Shown here: piece by piece, positions 33,709-43,592 of the stretch
Layout: every line of letters begins with the position of its first letter
How positions within the stretch are numbered: the stretch's first letter is position 1
Source: BJ22 sp021298375
GTDB lineage: Bacteria; Planctomycetota; Planctomycetia; Pirellulales; Pirellulaceae
DNA length: 64,000 bases
Assembly: GCA_046343015.1 (NCBI GenBank)
Contig: JBKDOL010000115.1
Span: forward strand, 1 to 64,000
Reading direction: 5' to 3'
Position numbers and translations under genes: made by a program
The notes under the pieces: model-generated
Seen by the model: the letters and a program-made list of their open reading frames with translations, nothing else
Told to the model about the DNA's origin: nothing
The model's database searches: none

Positions 33709-36669
33709 TCACACTTTCCGCTCGGGCCGGATGTTGCGGTTCTCGGCCAAGCGGCGATTGAGGAACACAACCACTCCCAGCAATACGGCCGGCAGAGGCG
33801 CCAACGCCACGGCTAACCACTGAATCCGCGACTCCAGTGCCGAAATTTTCTTTTGCTCAGCCAATTTGAGTTGGTCGAGTTGACGCTGCAATTGCTTGTC
33901 CAGCTTGTCCTGTTTCCGGTCAAACTCGGATTGAACGTCAGCGGCCTCCTGCGAGGCAAGTTGCAGACGCTCGATCACATTCAGTTCCTTCTGCTGATTG
34001 ATCGATTTGAGTTTCTCGTCGAGTGAAGCCTGAGCTTCATCCAACTGCTTCTGGACCGCGTCTTCCATTTCTTTCTGGCGAGTCGCCCGCTCTCCCCGGA
34101 ACGCGTTGACCTGCCTTTCGACCGCGGTCAGCGTTCGCAGGGTAGGCCGGCGTCCGCGTAGCGCGGCAAACCCCTCTTCGCCGGCGAGTACTTCGAGCGA
34201 GTTCTGCAGCAGCTTCAGATTGTCCAGGGGAAGGCCGAGCGCTTCCTGTTGCTCGTAAAACAGGTCGCTGACAAAGTCGAGGTCGGCAATGACGAGGGCG
34301 TTGAGTTTGCTTTCCCCTTTGCCTTGTACCCGCGCGACGAGCGTCCGGGCCTCCAAGTCGACGCCTGTTCGGGGAGAGGTCCGCAGCACCACGAGGTTGT
34401 CGCCGGTAATCTGGCTGCGCACTTCTTGTTCTTCCACTCGCATGCGCCGCGTCCGCGGGTCGGGGACCTCGGCCTTCAGCTTGGGAGTAAAGGTCAGCTC
34501 TTTCCAGGGAATAACGCCCGTTTGACCGTTGAACCGAACCAGCGATGTGACTTCGACATGCTCGGCCTGCGCGGCTTTGTTTACGCTGCCGGGATAAAAG
34601 AAGAGCAGTTCCTTCAGGTCTCGCGAGACCAGGTCGAGCGGGTCGATGTTCCGCTCTTCCGGATTGGCTCGGGCAAACACAAAGGCGTAATTGAACTTGC
34701 CGTAATAATCGGGCCACTTGTCTCCCAGATAGCTCGGCCAAAAGCCGGCGAAACCGGGATGCGGATTGGCCACGCTCCAGACCGCAGCACCGTTGTCCCA
34801 CTCCAGACCGAGTGCCTGCATGACCCTCGTGGCCGCTCCGCCGTCAGCCTTGGGAGCCGGCGAGGATGCCAAGACTTCCTGAAACGGAGACATCTGACTG
34901 ACACGCGGCATGCGTGGAGCGTTGAGAACACCGATGCGTTGCGGGTCCTTGCTGGTCCAGTAAAAGGGCAGGGGGTCAACCAGCAGAATGGTCGGATGGC
35001 CAGCCTGCAGGTATTTCACGAGGGCGTCCGCAGCGGCATCGTCCAAACTGGCCGGGTCGGCGACCAAAAGCACGCTGGGCGCCGTCCGAGCTGGCGGCAC
35101 TTCCACCGGTGTTGCCGCCTCGCCTGCCGCGGCGCTTGGTTCGGCCGGCTTGGTGGAGGGCAAGTAGTTCGCCAGCTCGTCGGCCCGAATCTGCTCAACC
35201 TTAAACTGAGCCTGGAGCTGCTTGAGCGTCTTGTTGTAGGCCCAGGGGACCCGCTGGCCGTCAAACTCAGGTCCGCCAAACCGCGTATCAGTATCGAGGA
35301 TCCCGAGGGTCAATTGCCGCTTCTTGTCAGTTGCTCCGGCAATGGACCGCGTCAATTCATATTCGATTGCCGTGTCTTCGTTAATCACCGGAAGCGTGGC
35401 GTCACCAAGGTCGCTGAACAGGTGCGTTCCAAGATAAACCTGCTGTTCAACAATCCGACCGGCGACTTCGGAGCGATCGCTTTGGGGCTCGATTCCCAGA
35501 CGCTGAGCCGCCAAGGCCTCTTCCGAGTTGGGCCGAACGTCCGTGATTTGCACGTCGACGTAATTCCCACCGTGGAAATCGAGTTGCTTGAGCAGACCCA
35601 GCAATTGCTTGCGCGTGTTCACAAACCGACGGGGAACGTCCTCACTGACAAACGCCTGGATGGTCACCTGCTTTTTATTCTCTTTGGCATAATCCAACAC
35701 CGCCAACGTCGCTTTGTCGAGCGAAAACAGCTTCTCCCCCGTCAAGTCAAGTCGCGTCAGGGCACTCGAGGAGACACCATTGACCGTGTAGTTCAGCGCG
35801 AGCAAGGCGACTGCCAGCGAGGCGATGCGGACCGCGTACTGTCCGGCCAAGCTGACTTGCTGGCCGCGACTCCAATGCCGACGGCTGATCACCACCAGGT
35901 TTAAATAGAGCATGAAGACGATCACCGAGACGAAATACAGGACATTCGCCAAGGGTATCAAGCCGGTCGTGAAATCGTGGAGGTTCCACTGCAGACTGAG
36001 AACCTCAGGGCGAAAGGAGTAGGCTTTGGTCGCCGCGTCGGCAACGATGCCGTCCGGGGCCGCAGCCCCCAACTCGCCGCTCGATCGGCCGAACCAACTC
36101 GCCAGATCGACGGTGCCCTGAAAATAGGAACCAACCAGCACCGGAATCGCGCAGAGCAACGCCCCGAGAACAAACGCCACCGTTGTACTTTCGGTCAGCG
36201 AGGAGGCAAACATGCCAATCGAGAGCAGCGCCAGCCCAGCCAGCCAGTAACCAAAATAGGTTGCCGCGATGACTCCCCAATCCGGACTCCCCAGCGAGTT
36301 CAAAGCAATCAGCTGGGTAAAGGAAAAAAGCAGGGAGATGGTGTAGACCGCGGCGAGCGAGAGATACTTGCCGAGCAAGATTTCCAAGTCGGTTGCCGGC
36401 AGCGTAAACAGAATCGCATCGGTACCAGAGCGACGTTCCTCAGCCCAGACGCTCATCGCAACCGCCGGCGCGAAAAACAGCAGCAGCAAAGGAAACCAGC
36501 GCGTCAACTGATCGAGATTCGCGAGGTTGTCCGCAAAGAACTGGGAGTTAAAAGTCATCAATGCCGAAATCGTCACAAAGGCAATAATGAAGACGTAACC
36601 CAAAGCGCCAGTGAAGTACTGCTTCAGGTTCCGCATCATGATGCCGGAGATTACATGCCAGCGAAACAT
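33709..36669 (-). CDS. ABC-2 permease fused to a GldG-like domain
   Basis: 986 residues. Residues about 1-240 are an ABC-2 type permease with six hydrophobic segments (GALGYVFIIAFVTISALMTF, WFPLLLLFFAPAVAMSVWAEE with the RRSGTDAILFTLP loop, and others). Residues about 290-900 are a GldG/IFT52-like extracytoplasmic region (RLDLTGEKLFSLDKATLAVL; LDTDTRFGGPEFDGQRV), then a coiled coil (VQKQLDEAQASLDEKLKS) and a final membrane helix WLAVALAPLPAVLLGVVVFL. In Bacteroidetes GldF (permease) and GldG are separate proteins; here they are one chain. GGAGAT lies 10 nt before the ATG at 36669. Works with the ATPase encoded upstream; the exported substrate is unknown. Confidence 0.88.
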   Translation of the reverse strand: MFRWHVISGIMMRNLKQYFTGALGYVFIIAFVTISALMTFNSQFFADNLANLDQLTRWFPLLLLFFAPAVAMSVWAEERRSGTDAILFTLPATDLEILLGKYLSLAAVYTISLLFSFTQLIALNSLGSPDWGVIAATYFGYWLAGLALLSIGMFASSLTESTTVAFVLGALLCAIPVLVGSYFQGTVDLASWFGRSSGELGAAAPDGIVADAATKAYSFRPEVLSLQWNLHDFTTGLIPLANVLYFVSVIVFMLYLNLVVISRRHWSRGQQVSLAGQYAVRIASLAVALLALNYTVNGVSSSALTRLDLTGEKLFSLDKATLAVLDYAKENKKQVTIQAFVSEDVPRRFVNTRKQLLGLLKQLDFHGGNYVDVQITDVRPNSEEALAAQRLGIEPQSDRSEVAGRIVEQQVYLGTHLFSDLGDATLPVINEDTAIEYELTRSIAGATDKKRQLTLGILDTDTRFGGPEFDGQRVPWAYNKTLKQLQAQFKVEQIRADELANYLPSTKPAEPSAAAGEAATPVEVPPARTAPSVLLVADPASLDDAAADALVKYLQAGHPTILLVDPLPFYWTSKDPQRIGVLNAPRMPRVSQMSPFQEVLASSPAPKADGGAATRVMQALGLEWDNGAAVWSVANPHPGFAGFWPSYLGDKWPDYYGKFNYAFVFARANPEERNIDPLDLVSRDLKELLFFYPGSVNKAAQAEHVEVTSLVRFNGQTGVIPWKELTFTPKLKAEVPDPRTRRMRVEEQEVRSQITGDNLVVLRTSPRTGVDLEARTLVARVQGKGESKLNALVIADLDFVSDLFYEQQEALGLPLDNLKLLQNSLEVLAGEEGFAALRGRRPTLRTLTAVERQVNAFRGERATRQKEMEDAVQKQLDEAQASLDEKLKSINQQKELNVIERLQLASQEAADVQSEFDRKQDKLDKQLQRQLDQLKLAEQKKISALESRIQWLAVALAPLPAVLLGVVVFLNRRLAENRNIRPERKV

Positions 36670-36868
36670 CGTTACCGTTATCTCCAATTCCGAACACGCA
36701 AGAAAACCAATCCATCTTTCAAACCAAGCAGGAGCAGCTCGCAGCGAACTGCCGGTTGCTCCCCGCCAACCACTGGACACCGCTATCGAGTGAGCTCCGC
36801 AGTCGGGGCCGTCACCCAAACAACGGCACGGCACCATCCAGTGATGGCTCAAACGTCCGCGTTTCCGA

Positions 36869-37591
36869 TCAGGCTGTAAAATGAGTCAGCTGATGGAACC
36901 GCGTTTCCATATCCTGGCGGGCCCCCAACTCACTCGTCGGTCCGTCAAACACCAACCTCCCCTGGTCGATCATGATCGCCCGGTCGCAAAGGCTTTCCAC
37001 TTCCTGAAGGATGTGGGTTGAGAGCAAGACGGTCTTGGACTCACCAAGTTCCTTGATCAGCCGACGAATCCCAACCAGTTGGTTAGGGTCGAGGCCGCTT
37101 GTCGGTTCATCCAGGATCAGCACCTCCGGGTCGTGCAAAATGGCCTGCGCCATTCCGACTCGCTGACGGAAACCGCGCGAGAGCTTGGAGATCTGCTTGT
37201 TCCAGACTTCCTCGAGATTGCATTTTTCGGCGACGAAGGCAAGCCGCTCCAGACGCAGTCCGCCGCGAAGCCCGCGCACCCGGGCCAGATACTCCAGTGC
37301 AGTGCGGGGAGTCATTTCGTTGTACAGCGGCCCATTCTCGGGCAAGTAACCAATCCGTTCACTGGCGGCAATTCGGTCGTTTTCCATCGAATGCCCACAA
37401 ATTTCCACCCGGCCTCGCGTCGGGGCGAGGAACCCGGTGAGCAATTTCATGGTCGTCGACTTTCCGGCGCCGTTCGGCCCGAGAAAGGCGCAGACCTGCC
37501 GCCGGGGTACCGTGAATGAAACTTCATTGACCGCAGCAAAGTGACCGTAATATTTGCACAGCCCTTCGGCTACGATCGTCCGTTCAGCCAT
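36869..37591 (-). CDS. ABC transporter ATP-binding protein, GldA-like
   Basis: 240 residues. Walker A GPNGAGKST (38-46), signature LSRGFRQRV, Walker B VLILDEPTSGLDP and the H-loop LSTHIL are all present, so ATP hydrolysis should be intact. Drives the permease-GldG protein encoded 199 nt downstream. The ATG at 37591 has AAGGGA about 6 nt upstream; an ATG 81 nt further up is rejected as it lacks a ribosome site. First gene of the ABC / permease-GldG / DUF4340 operon. Confidence 0.93.
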   Translation of the reverse strand: MAERTIVAEGLCKYYGHFAAVNEVSFTVPRRQVCAFLGPNGAGKSTTMKLLTGFLAPTRGRVEICGHSMENDRIAASERIGYLPENGPLYNEMTPRTALEYLARVRGLRGGLRLERLAFVAEKCNLEEVWNKQISKLSRGFRQRVGMAQAILHDPEVLILDEPTSGLDPNQLVGIRRLIKELGESKTVLLSTHILQEVESLCDRAIMIDQGRLVFDGPTSELGARQDMETRFHQLTHFTA

Positions 37592-37673
37592 GTTCGTCCC
37601 TTCAGCCGCAAGCTTTACCGTGGAATCGTGTTGCTGCTTCATGCGTGACACCTGCTTCTTCTCGTTTTTCAAA

Positions 37674-37718
37674 GACTTGTCTGACCGTGACTCGTCTGAC
37701 CCCGACTCGTCTGACCGT
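37674..37718. repeat. 15-bp tandem repeat, three copies
   Basis: gacttgtctgaccgt (37674-37688), gactcgtctgacccc (37689-37703) and gactcgtctgaccgt (37704-37718). Confidence 0.9.
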
Positions 37719-38065
37719 GCTTGCCGATCGTCAAAAAACGGCGACCGGCATTCGACCGCCCGCTCCCGTACGCGAACCGAGTCCGCCGCGATGAGGCAAC
37801 AATGGACCGGTGAAAAAATCGCAACTCGCGGGAGCGATTGGAACCCGAACCGGAAAGTCCATTTTCAAATTCGGTTAACGGAGGACCGAAGAACCACGCC
37901 CGTTCCATCCCGGCGATTGCACGGACTGAAGGCCCTCCTCCCGCCGCAAGATGGACTCCTTGGCATCGGCTCCCATCCACCACTGCTGAGCTCGCACACA
38001 GTTGGGTAAATCCCGGGCGTCCTGCCAGCCCAACCGCCCACAGCGCTCGCCGTGGCTCTCCCCCC

Positions 38066-38093
38066 GAATCGTCACCCGCGAATCGTCACCCGC
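38066..38093. repeat. 14-bp tandem repeat, two copies
   Basis: gaatcgtcacccgc at 38066-38079 and again, identical, at 38080-38093, with a partial third copy (gaa-tgtc) after it. Confidence 0.88.
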
Positions 38094-38338
38094 GAATGTC
38101 GCTGCAGCTGAATCGCGATTGGACCGGATGCCACGGGTACCGCTTTTCCGGGGACAGGAATTCTGTCTGAAATCCGTTTCTCCGCGCTCCCGACCGTTAA
38201 CCGTTCGCGTTTTTCCTGTTCTTTCTGACCACAGGCCGCGATGCGGCGAGCCCCACGCAGCATTCCGCTGATCCCGTCGCGGGCTGTGACTCAAGTCCCC
38301 AAATTTTTTACCCAAATTCGGGCGGAATGGGTAGTCGG

Positions 38339-41269
38339 CTACGGCGTGGCACTGGGCTGGCCCCCAACTTCGCCGGTCAGCAGTTGAACCCAATGCCGCA
38401 CATGCGCTCCCGCAAAATCCGCAGCTTGCTGGCGACACGAAGTCCCTGTCGCGACGACGGTCCCCCCAGCGGCCAGCGTTCCCTTAATCCCGGGTAAAAA
38501 CCGCTGCTCAGCCACCTTTCGGGACACTTCGTAGTGGGAGTAGCCAAACGATCCCGCCATGCCGCAACATCCCCAATCCGCAAGTTGAGCTTGAAACCCG
38601 GCGGCCGTCAGCAGTTCCACCGTCGCTCCCGCGCGAAACAAGGCGCGCTGGTGACACTGCGGATGAACCGTGACCGAGCCGCCCGCCAGAGCAGACTTGG
38701 GTTTGAGGCGGAAAGCACCCTTCGCCAGTTCCGCAGCCAGAAAGTCGTCGAGCAAATGAATCCCACCGGCGACCCGCTGCCCTAAGTGGGAATCGGCGAT
38801 CAGGTCGGGCAAGTCATCGCACAGGGCTGACGCCTCCGAGGGCTCGAGGCAGACGATTGGAACGCCCCGTTCGACCCAGACGGCCAACTCCTGAAACAAG
38901 CTTGCCCCCCGTTCGCGGGCCTCCTCCAGCAAACCAACCGACAATCTGGTTCGCAAGGCATCACAGGCGGAGGGAACTTCGACCGCGAAACCGCAAGACT
39001 CCAGCAATTCGACCGCGGCAATTCCAATCTCTGGCTCGGTGTAGCGATTCCAGGTATCGACAAACAGGGCAACGGGTCGCCCGTTGCACGTCGACTTCCG
39101 GGCTGCGAACCAGGCATCGAACGAATGCGCTGCCGGCAGCGGCAAGGGCCGTCGCCGGTCGACTCCGTACCACCGCTCCAGCAGTTGGCGAACCGGCCAC
39201 ACGCGGGCAGCCAACTTGGCCACGCTTGCCAGTCGATGGAAGCTGGCGATTCTCTGGGGCATGCGGCCGACAAACGCCGCGGCCCGGGAGACGCCTTCCT
39301 TTTGCCAGCGCACCTGCAGGGCCTCACTTTTGAGCCGAGCCATGTCCACCGCGTTAGGACACTCTGACTTGCAAGCTTTGCAAGCCAGACAGAGTTCCAA
39401 TGCTTGATGCAGTTCTGAATTGGCCAGCCCGGGTGGTTGAAGTTGCCCGGAAATCGCCAAGCGGAGCAGATTAGCCCGACCGCGGGTGGAATCACGTTCA
39501 TCGCGGGTAGCGCGATAAGACGGGCACATCGTCCCTTTTAAATTCTGACGGCAGGCACCGACACCGTTACACTGCTCAATCGCGCCAACCAAGTCGCCTT
39601 GTTCCCCATAGCGATACCAAGAGGAAACCTTTTCGGTGGCCCGCAGATAGGCCTCTCTTCCCGGGTCGCCATCGCCAAACCTCAAGGAACTGTCGAGCGG
39701 CGGGGAATCAATCTTGCGGCCCGGGTTCAGGAGATGAGAGGGGTCGAACAGCCGCTTGACCTCGACAAACGCCTGATAGATTTCCGGCCCGAATTGGCGC
39801 GGCAGAAACTCGCCCCTCACGATTCCATCGCCGTGCTCCCCGGAAAAAACCCCGCCCAACTCGCAGCATTTGGCAAAACAGTCCTCAGCCATCTCCCGCA
39901 TTTTCTGCCGATCCCCGGCCGTGTGCAGATCGAGCATGATCTTGTAGTGCAGCACCCCGACCGAAGCGTGAGCATAGGTCGAGACTTTCATGCCGAGCCG
40001 TTTGCCCACGGCATACACATGGCGGTTGTAGGCTGGCAACTGTTCGACCGGCAAGCAAGCATCCTCAATCAAGGCGATCGCTTTTGCCTTGCCGGGGATA
40101 TTCGAGATCAGCCCCAACCCCAGCCGTCGCACTTCCCAAGCTTGTCTCTGCTCTCCCGAGTTAGTGAGCAGCCGCTGTTCAACTTGAACGGCTGAACGCC
40201 GCATCCGCTCGAGATAACGTTCGGCTTTGGCCAGCGCGGCCCCCGCTTCATCGCCGATAAATTCCACCAACTGCACGGCAGCCGGGATGCGCTGGCCCGG
40301 GACAATCACTCTGGCCAGGTCGCGCGTCGACGCGTTTCGAACTGCTTCTTGAACGAGCACGTCATCCAGTAACTCCACGGCGCTGGGCCCGCACTCCAAA
40401 ATTTCAGGCAGACAAACCAGGGAGTCGTCTACAGATTGAAACGCCGAAATCACCAAACATGTTTCGCGGGGCACAGGCCGCAGCCGCAAAGTCGCTTCAT
40501 TGACCAGAGCCAATGTGCCCTCGCTGCCGCAGACCAAGTCGGACAGCGAACGGGGACGGGTCGAATTTACAAACGACTGGAGCGAATAACCGGCTACGAT
40601 CCGGGGCAGGCGGGGAACCCGCTCCAAAATCAGGTCTCGATGGTCCTCGACCAGCCGGGAGAGACCTTTGTAAATCTCAGCCATCCGCCCCGAGCCCTCG
40701 GCCTCGGCTCTCCAGTCGTCCGGGCCGAGCCACCGGGTAGTAAAGCGGGTGCCGTCGGCAAGCAGACCGTTGAGCGATTCAATCGCATCCGAGGTCCGGC
40801 CATAACAAATTGAACGGGTGCCGCAGGAATTGTTGCCGATCATCCCCCCGATCGTCGCCCGGCTCCCCGTCGCCGGATCAGGAGCAAAATGCAGTCCAGC
40901 CGAGCGCAACTCATGATTCAGTTCATCCAGCACCGCACCCGGCTGGACGACGGCCAGTTGGCGCTCGGGGTCAAGGCTCAAGACGCGATTCAGGTATCGC
41001 GAATAGTCAATCACCAGGCCCGGTCCGATGGCCTGTCCGGAAAGGCTCGTCCCCCCGCCCCGTCCAATCACGCAGACGCCTTCACGACGACAGAATTCGA
41101 TCAGCAATTCGACGTCTTCCGCTGACTTGGGAAGGGCGACTGCCCGCGGAAATTCCTGATAGACGCTGGCGTCCGTCGCGTATGCTCCACGCATCGAATC
41201 AACTGTCAGGATCTCTCCCTGAATCAGCCGTCGCGGTTGGTCCCAGATCGTCGCTTGCGTTTGGCTCAT
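38339..41269 (-). CDS. FAD-linked oxidoreductase with Fe-S and CCG domains (glycolate/D-lactate dehydrogenase type)
   Basis: 976 residues. The N-terminal FAD_binding_4 (PCMH) domain is seen in VCVIGRGGGTSLSGQAIG and ATIGGMIGNNSCGTRS; the FAD-oxidase C domain ends with GVFSGEHGDGIVRGEF near residue 490. Two cysteine clusters follow: a looser one (CNGVGACRQ ... MCPSYRATRDE) and CLACKACKSECP, typical of 2x[4Fe-4S] modules. The C-terminal region carries a CCG-type motif (WGCCGMAGSFGY). This single-chain fusion of GlcD-, GlcF-like parts is known in the FAD-binding/Fe-S oxidoreductase family acting on 2-hydroxyacids at the membrane. Start at ATG 41269; a longer frame to 41326 is possible. Substrate unassigned. 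Confidence 0.9.
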   Translation of the reverse strand: MSQTQATIWDQPRRLIQGEILTVDSMRGAYATDASVYQEFPRAVALPKSAEDVELLIEFCRREGVCVIGRGGGTSLSGQAIGPGLVIDYSRYLNRVLSLDPERQLAVVQPGAVLDELNHELRSAGLHFAPDPATGSRATIGGMIGNNSCGTRSICYGRTSDAIESLNGLLADGTRFTTRWLGPDDWRAEAEGSGRMAEIYKGLSRLVEDHRDLILERVPRLPRIVAGYSLQSFVNSTRPRSLSDLVCGSEGTLALVNEATLRLRPVPRETCLVISAFQSVDDSLVCLPEILECGPSAVELLDDVLVQEAVRNASTRDLARVIVPGQRIPAAVQLVEFIGDEAGAALAKAERYLERMRRSAVQVEQRLLTNSGEQRQAWEVRRLGLGLISNIPGKAKAIALIEDACLPVEQLPAYNRHVYAVGKRLGMKVSTYAHASVGVLHYKIMLDLHTAGDRQKMREMAEDCFAKCCELGGVFSGEHGDGIVRGEFLPRQFGPEIYQAFVEVKRLFDPSHLLNPGRKIDSPPLDSSLRFGDGDPGREAYLRATEKVSSWYRYGEQGDLVGAIEQCNGVGACRQNLKGTMCPSYRATRDERDSTRGRANLLRLAISGQLQPPGLANSELHQALELCLACKACKSECPNAVDMARLKSEALQVRWQKEGVSRAAAFVGRMPQRIASFHRLASVAKLAARVWPVRQLLERWYGVDRRRPLPLPAAHSFDAWFAARKSTCNGRPVALFVDTWNRYTEPEIGIAAVELLESCGFAVEVPSACDALRTRLSVGLLEEARERGASLFQELAVWVERGVPIVCLEPSEASALCDDLPDLIADSHLGQRVAGGIHLLDDFLAAELAKGAFRLKPKSALAGGSVTVHPQCHQRALFRAGATVELLTAAGFQAQLADWGCCGMAGSFGYSHYEVSRKVAEQRFLPGIKGTLAAGGTVVATGTSCRQQAADFAGAHVRHWVQLLTGEVGGQPSATP

Positions 41270-41442
41270 GAGTGTCCCGGTCGCACTGTCAGACTGGAGC
41301 AAGTCTCCTCGCTCACTGCTCATCATATAGCCTGCACCCGACTGCGGGAACGCTCGACCGGCTTGTGAGCCAACGTCCCACCTCCCACGAGTACGGTCTC
41401 CGAGACCGCGGGCTCATCGACTCGAGCCAACTTCCGGAAAAC

Positions 41443-41473
41443 AAAAAGGGCAGGCTGCTCAGAGCCTGCCCTT
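41443..41473 (-). terminator. Terminator of the TlpA-like gene
   Basis: An 11-bp stem (AAGGGCAGGCT / AGCCTGCCCTT, 41446-41473) with a 6-nt loop, followed on the minus strand by a T tract. It is 48 nt after the stop codon of the gene at 41521. Confidence 0.9.
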
Positions 41474-41520
41474 GAATTCCGGCCATTGGTGAACGACCGA
41501 GCCAAATGGAATTGCAGAGA

Positions 41521-42714
41521 CTAGTCCTGCGATCCCTTCTTTTTCTCCAGTTGTTCAGCGATGAAGTCAGCCAGTTTCTCGCCGCGGAGCTGGCGGGCGT
41601 CAGCGAGGATTTCCCCCGTATCGCCGTCGACCAGCAGAACAAATGGAATCGCGCTGACGTCGTGCATTTTCCCCAGTTCCGTATTCCAGCCCTTGCCTTC
41701 GTAAATCTGTGGCCAGGGGAGTTCGCGTTCCTTGAGGAACTCGGTCACTTTCTCCTCCATGTTTTCCTGGTCAAAGCTGATTCCGAGGATCTCAAATCCG
41801 TTTTCATGATGGGCATCATAGGCCTTCTTCATGTTTGGAATTTCGGCCACGCAGGGCCCGCACCAGGTGGCCCAGAAGTCAAGCATCACGAGCTTCCCGG
41901 CGTAGTCGCCCGGAAAATTGACTTCGCTGCCGTCCATTCTCTTGGCGGTGAACTTCAGCGCCGGCTTTCCTACGGCAAGGTCTGGAGGGAGGGGCAGCAT
42001 CTCGACGGCCTCTTCCGCCTTGGCCAGAGCCAACTTTCCTTCGCTGTTGGAAAGCACGTAAGTCGTGCCGGTGAAATTAAAGGGACTTCCCAGCTTCACG
42101 GTTTCAAAATTCCGACTGACGCGGCCGTTGCCGTCGCGGTCAACGGGCAGCATCGCTTCCGCTCCCAACGTGCCGGAAACAAACGTCGAAAAGGGCTTGC
42201 CATCGAGGTCGAATCCGAATTCATAGCCGTAATCGGCATAGTAAAGCAGGGTGTTCTTGAGGGGTGCCCGCCGCTCGTCGCTCGGGTCAAAGCGGTAGGC
42301 CATCACCGTGCCGAGTTGCCCGTTGCCCAGGTCGACCTGAAACGAGCCGTTGTACATCTTCATTTCGCCCTGTTGGCGAAGTTCCCACTTGGCCGCCGGG
42401 TCGTTGGTCAAATCTCCATCATTGTTGGAGTCGACATACAGCCGAGCTTCCTTCTCCGCCGGTTCATCGAGAACAAACGACCAAGCCTTATCGCCCAACT
42501 CGATCACGCCATACTTGGGAGCTTCAAGATTGTTCTCGGGGGCTTTTTTGATGATCTCGGCCGCTTTGTCCATTTCGGCGCGGAGCGGACGGTAGCCGCC
42601 GACCCGAGCGGTGACGCCCTCGGCAATAAACTTCTGAGTCACATCGCCATCGCCAGCATGCAGGGGCGAGGCCAACGCGACCAAACCAGCCACCATCCAA
42701 GTCAAAGTCTTCAT
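41521..42714 (-). CDS. TlpA-like secreted thioredoxin fold protein
   Basis: 397 residues. Signal peptide 1-20 (MKTLTWMVAGLVALASPLHA). A novel N-terminal domain of about 240 residues (RLYVDSNNDGDLTNDPAAKW; LPVDRDGNGRVSRNFETV, acidic loops that look calcium-binding-like) precedes an AhpC/TSA-Redoxin domain with the active site WATWCGPC near residue 282 and the cis-proline segment SAIPFVLLVDGDTG. It should be an extracytoplasmic thiol-disulfide reductase. ATG at 42714 has AGAGG 8 nt upstream; the ATG 6 nt earlier would be too close to the ribosome site. Has its own terminator. Confidence 0.88.
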   Translation of the reverse strand: MKTLTWMVAGLVALASPLHAGDGDVTQKFIAEGVTARVGGYRPLRAEMDKAAEIIKKAPENNLEAPKYGVIELGDKAWSFVLDEPAEKEARLYVDSNNDGDLTNDPAAKWELRQQGEMKMYNGSFQVDLGNGQLGTVMAYRFDPSDERRAPLKNTLLYYADYGYEFGFDLDGKPFSTFVSGTLGAEAMLPVDRDGNGRVSRNFETVKLGSPFNFTGTTYVLSNSEGKLALAKAEEAVEMLPLPPDLAVGKPALKFTAKRMDGSEVNFPGDYAGKLVMLDFWATWCGPCVAEIPNMKKAYDAHHENGFEILGISFDQENMEEKVTEFLKERELPWPQIYEGKGWNTELGKMHDVSAIPFVLLVDGDTGEILADARQLRGEKLADFIAEQLEKKKGSQD

Positions 42715-42891
42715 TGTCATTACCTCTCTCTTGAAGCACTCTTGTTCCCGCCAGTGCCTCGTCACCAAAGCGTTTGCGGACAATTCCGGCGGGGCCGTCA
42801 TGGTAAGGCCCACCGGCACAAATTCCAAGTTACCCAACCGGCATCGGGCATCTGCCGGGCACACTTCAAGCGGCTACCAGGCCCCCCGGAT

Positions 42892-43560
42892 TCAGTGGAA
42901 GCTGGCGAAATCGGGCAGTTTTTTCTTTGATAAAACGGGAACCTGAGCCGTATCTGCGGGGTGGCCGACGACGACCACCAAGTAGGGACGCTCCTCCTTG
43001 GGACGACCCAAAATCTCATTCAAAAAACCCATCGGACTGGGAGTGTGCGTCAGGGTTGCCAGGCCAGCCTGATGCAGAGCCGCAATCAGGAAACCAGTCG
43101 CAATCCCCACACTTTCGCTGACGTAGTAATGCTTCCGCGTCGTGCCGTCGGGCTCAACCCGGTAAGCCTGGGCGAAGACGACTATCAGCCACGGGGCGAT
43201 TTCGAGAAACGGCTTGTGCTCGTCAGTTCCAATCGGCGCGAGCGCGTCGAGCCATTCCGCAGGAGCCCGGCCGCGATAAAATTCGCGCTCTTCGGCTTCC
43301 GCCGCCAAGCGAATGCGATGTTTGACGTCGGCGGAACTGACTGCCGCGAAATGCCAGGGCTGGAAATTGGCTCCGCTCGGAGCAGAAGCCGCCGCGCGGA
43401 GACATTCTTCGATCACTTCCCCCGGCACGATTCGGTCAGAAAAATCGCGCACCGTCCGCCGCGTCGCCAACTCTTCGCGAAACCGCCGCGACCTCTCCGC
43501 GATTTCTGCGTCGTCGGGCAGCGAATAGCCAGTCAGCTTTCGAAATTCATACTCGCCCAT
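42892..43560 (-). CDS. Nitroreductase family flavoprotein
   Basis: 222 residues. The FMN-binding start RRTVRDFSDRIVP ... LRAAASAPSGANFQPWHF and the C-terminal GLATLTHTPSPMGFLNEILG are typical of the nitroreductase/IYD-BluB superfamily. The PSGANFQPW segment resembles the iodotyrosine deiodinase-like subgroup. Substrate cannot be assigned. 32 nt downstream of the cyclophilin gene, so probably the last gene of the dxr-rseP-... run. Confidence 0.87.
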   Translation of the reverse strand: MGEYEFRKLTGYSLPDDAEIAERSRRFREELATRRTVRDFSDRIVPGEVIEECLRAAASAPSGANFQPWHFAAVSSADVKHRIRLAAEAEEREFYRGRAPAEWLDALAPIGTDEHKPFLEIAPWLIVVFAQAYRVEPDGTTRKHYYVSESVGIATGFLIAALHQAGLATLTHTPSPMGFLNEILGRPKEERPYLVVVVGHPADTAQVPVLSKKKLPDFASFH

Positions 43561-43592
43561 CCGAGTCCTCGTTGGTCGCGAGTTCAGTCTCG

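Larger units (their letters stand above)
37592..38338. other. Long spacer with tandem duplications
   Basis: 747 bp ahead of the ABC operon. Arg/Ser/Gly-rich open frames on both strands are not gene-like. It contains the repeats at 37674-37718 and 38066-38093 and should hold the operon promoter. No clear terminator of the FAD/Fe-S gene (ending 38339) was found. Confidence 0.45.

Noticed and set aside
34249..35904. A 551-codon plus-strand open frame opposite the permease-GldG gene
   Set aside because: Shadow of the GC-rich third positions of the real minus-strand gene; no recognisable domain or ribosome site.
37669..37983. A 104-codon minus-strand frame ending in GQTSRGQTSHGQTS
   Set aside because: The repeated peptide is produced by the 15-bp tandem repeat, and no ribosome site or family motif exists.
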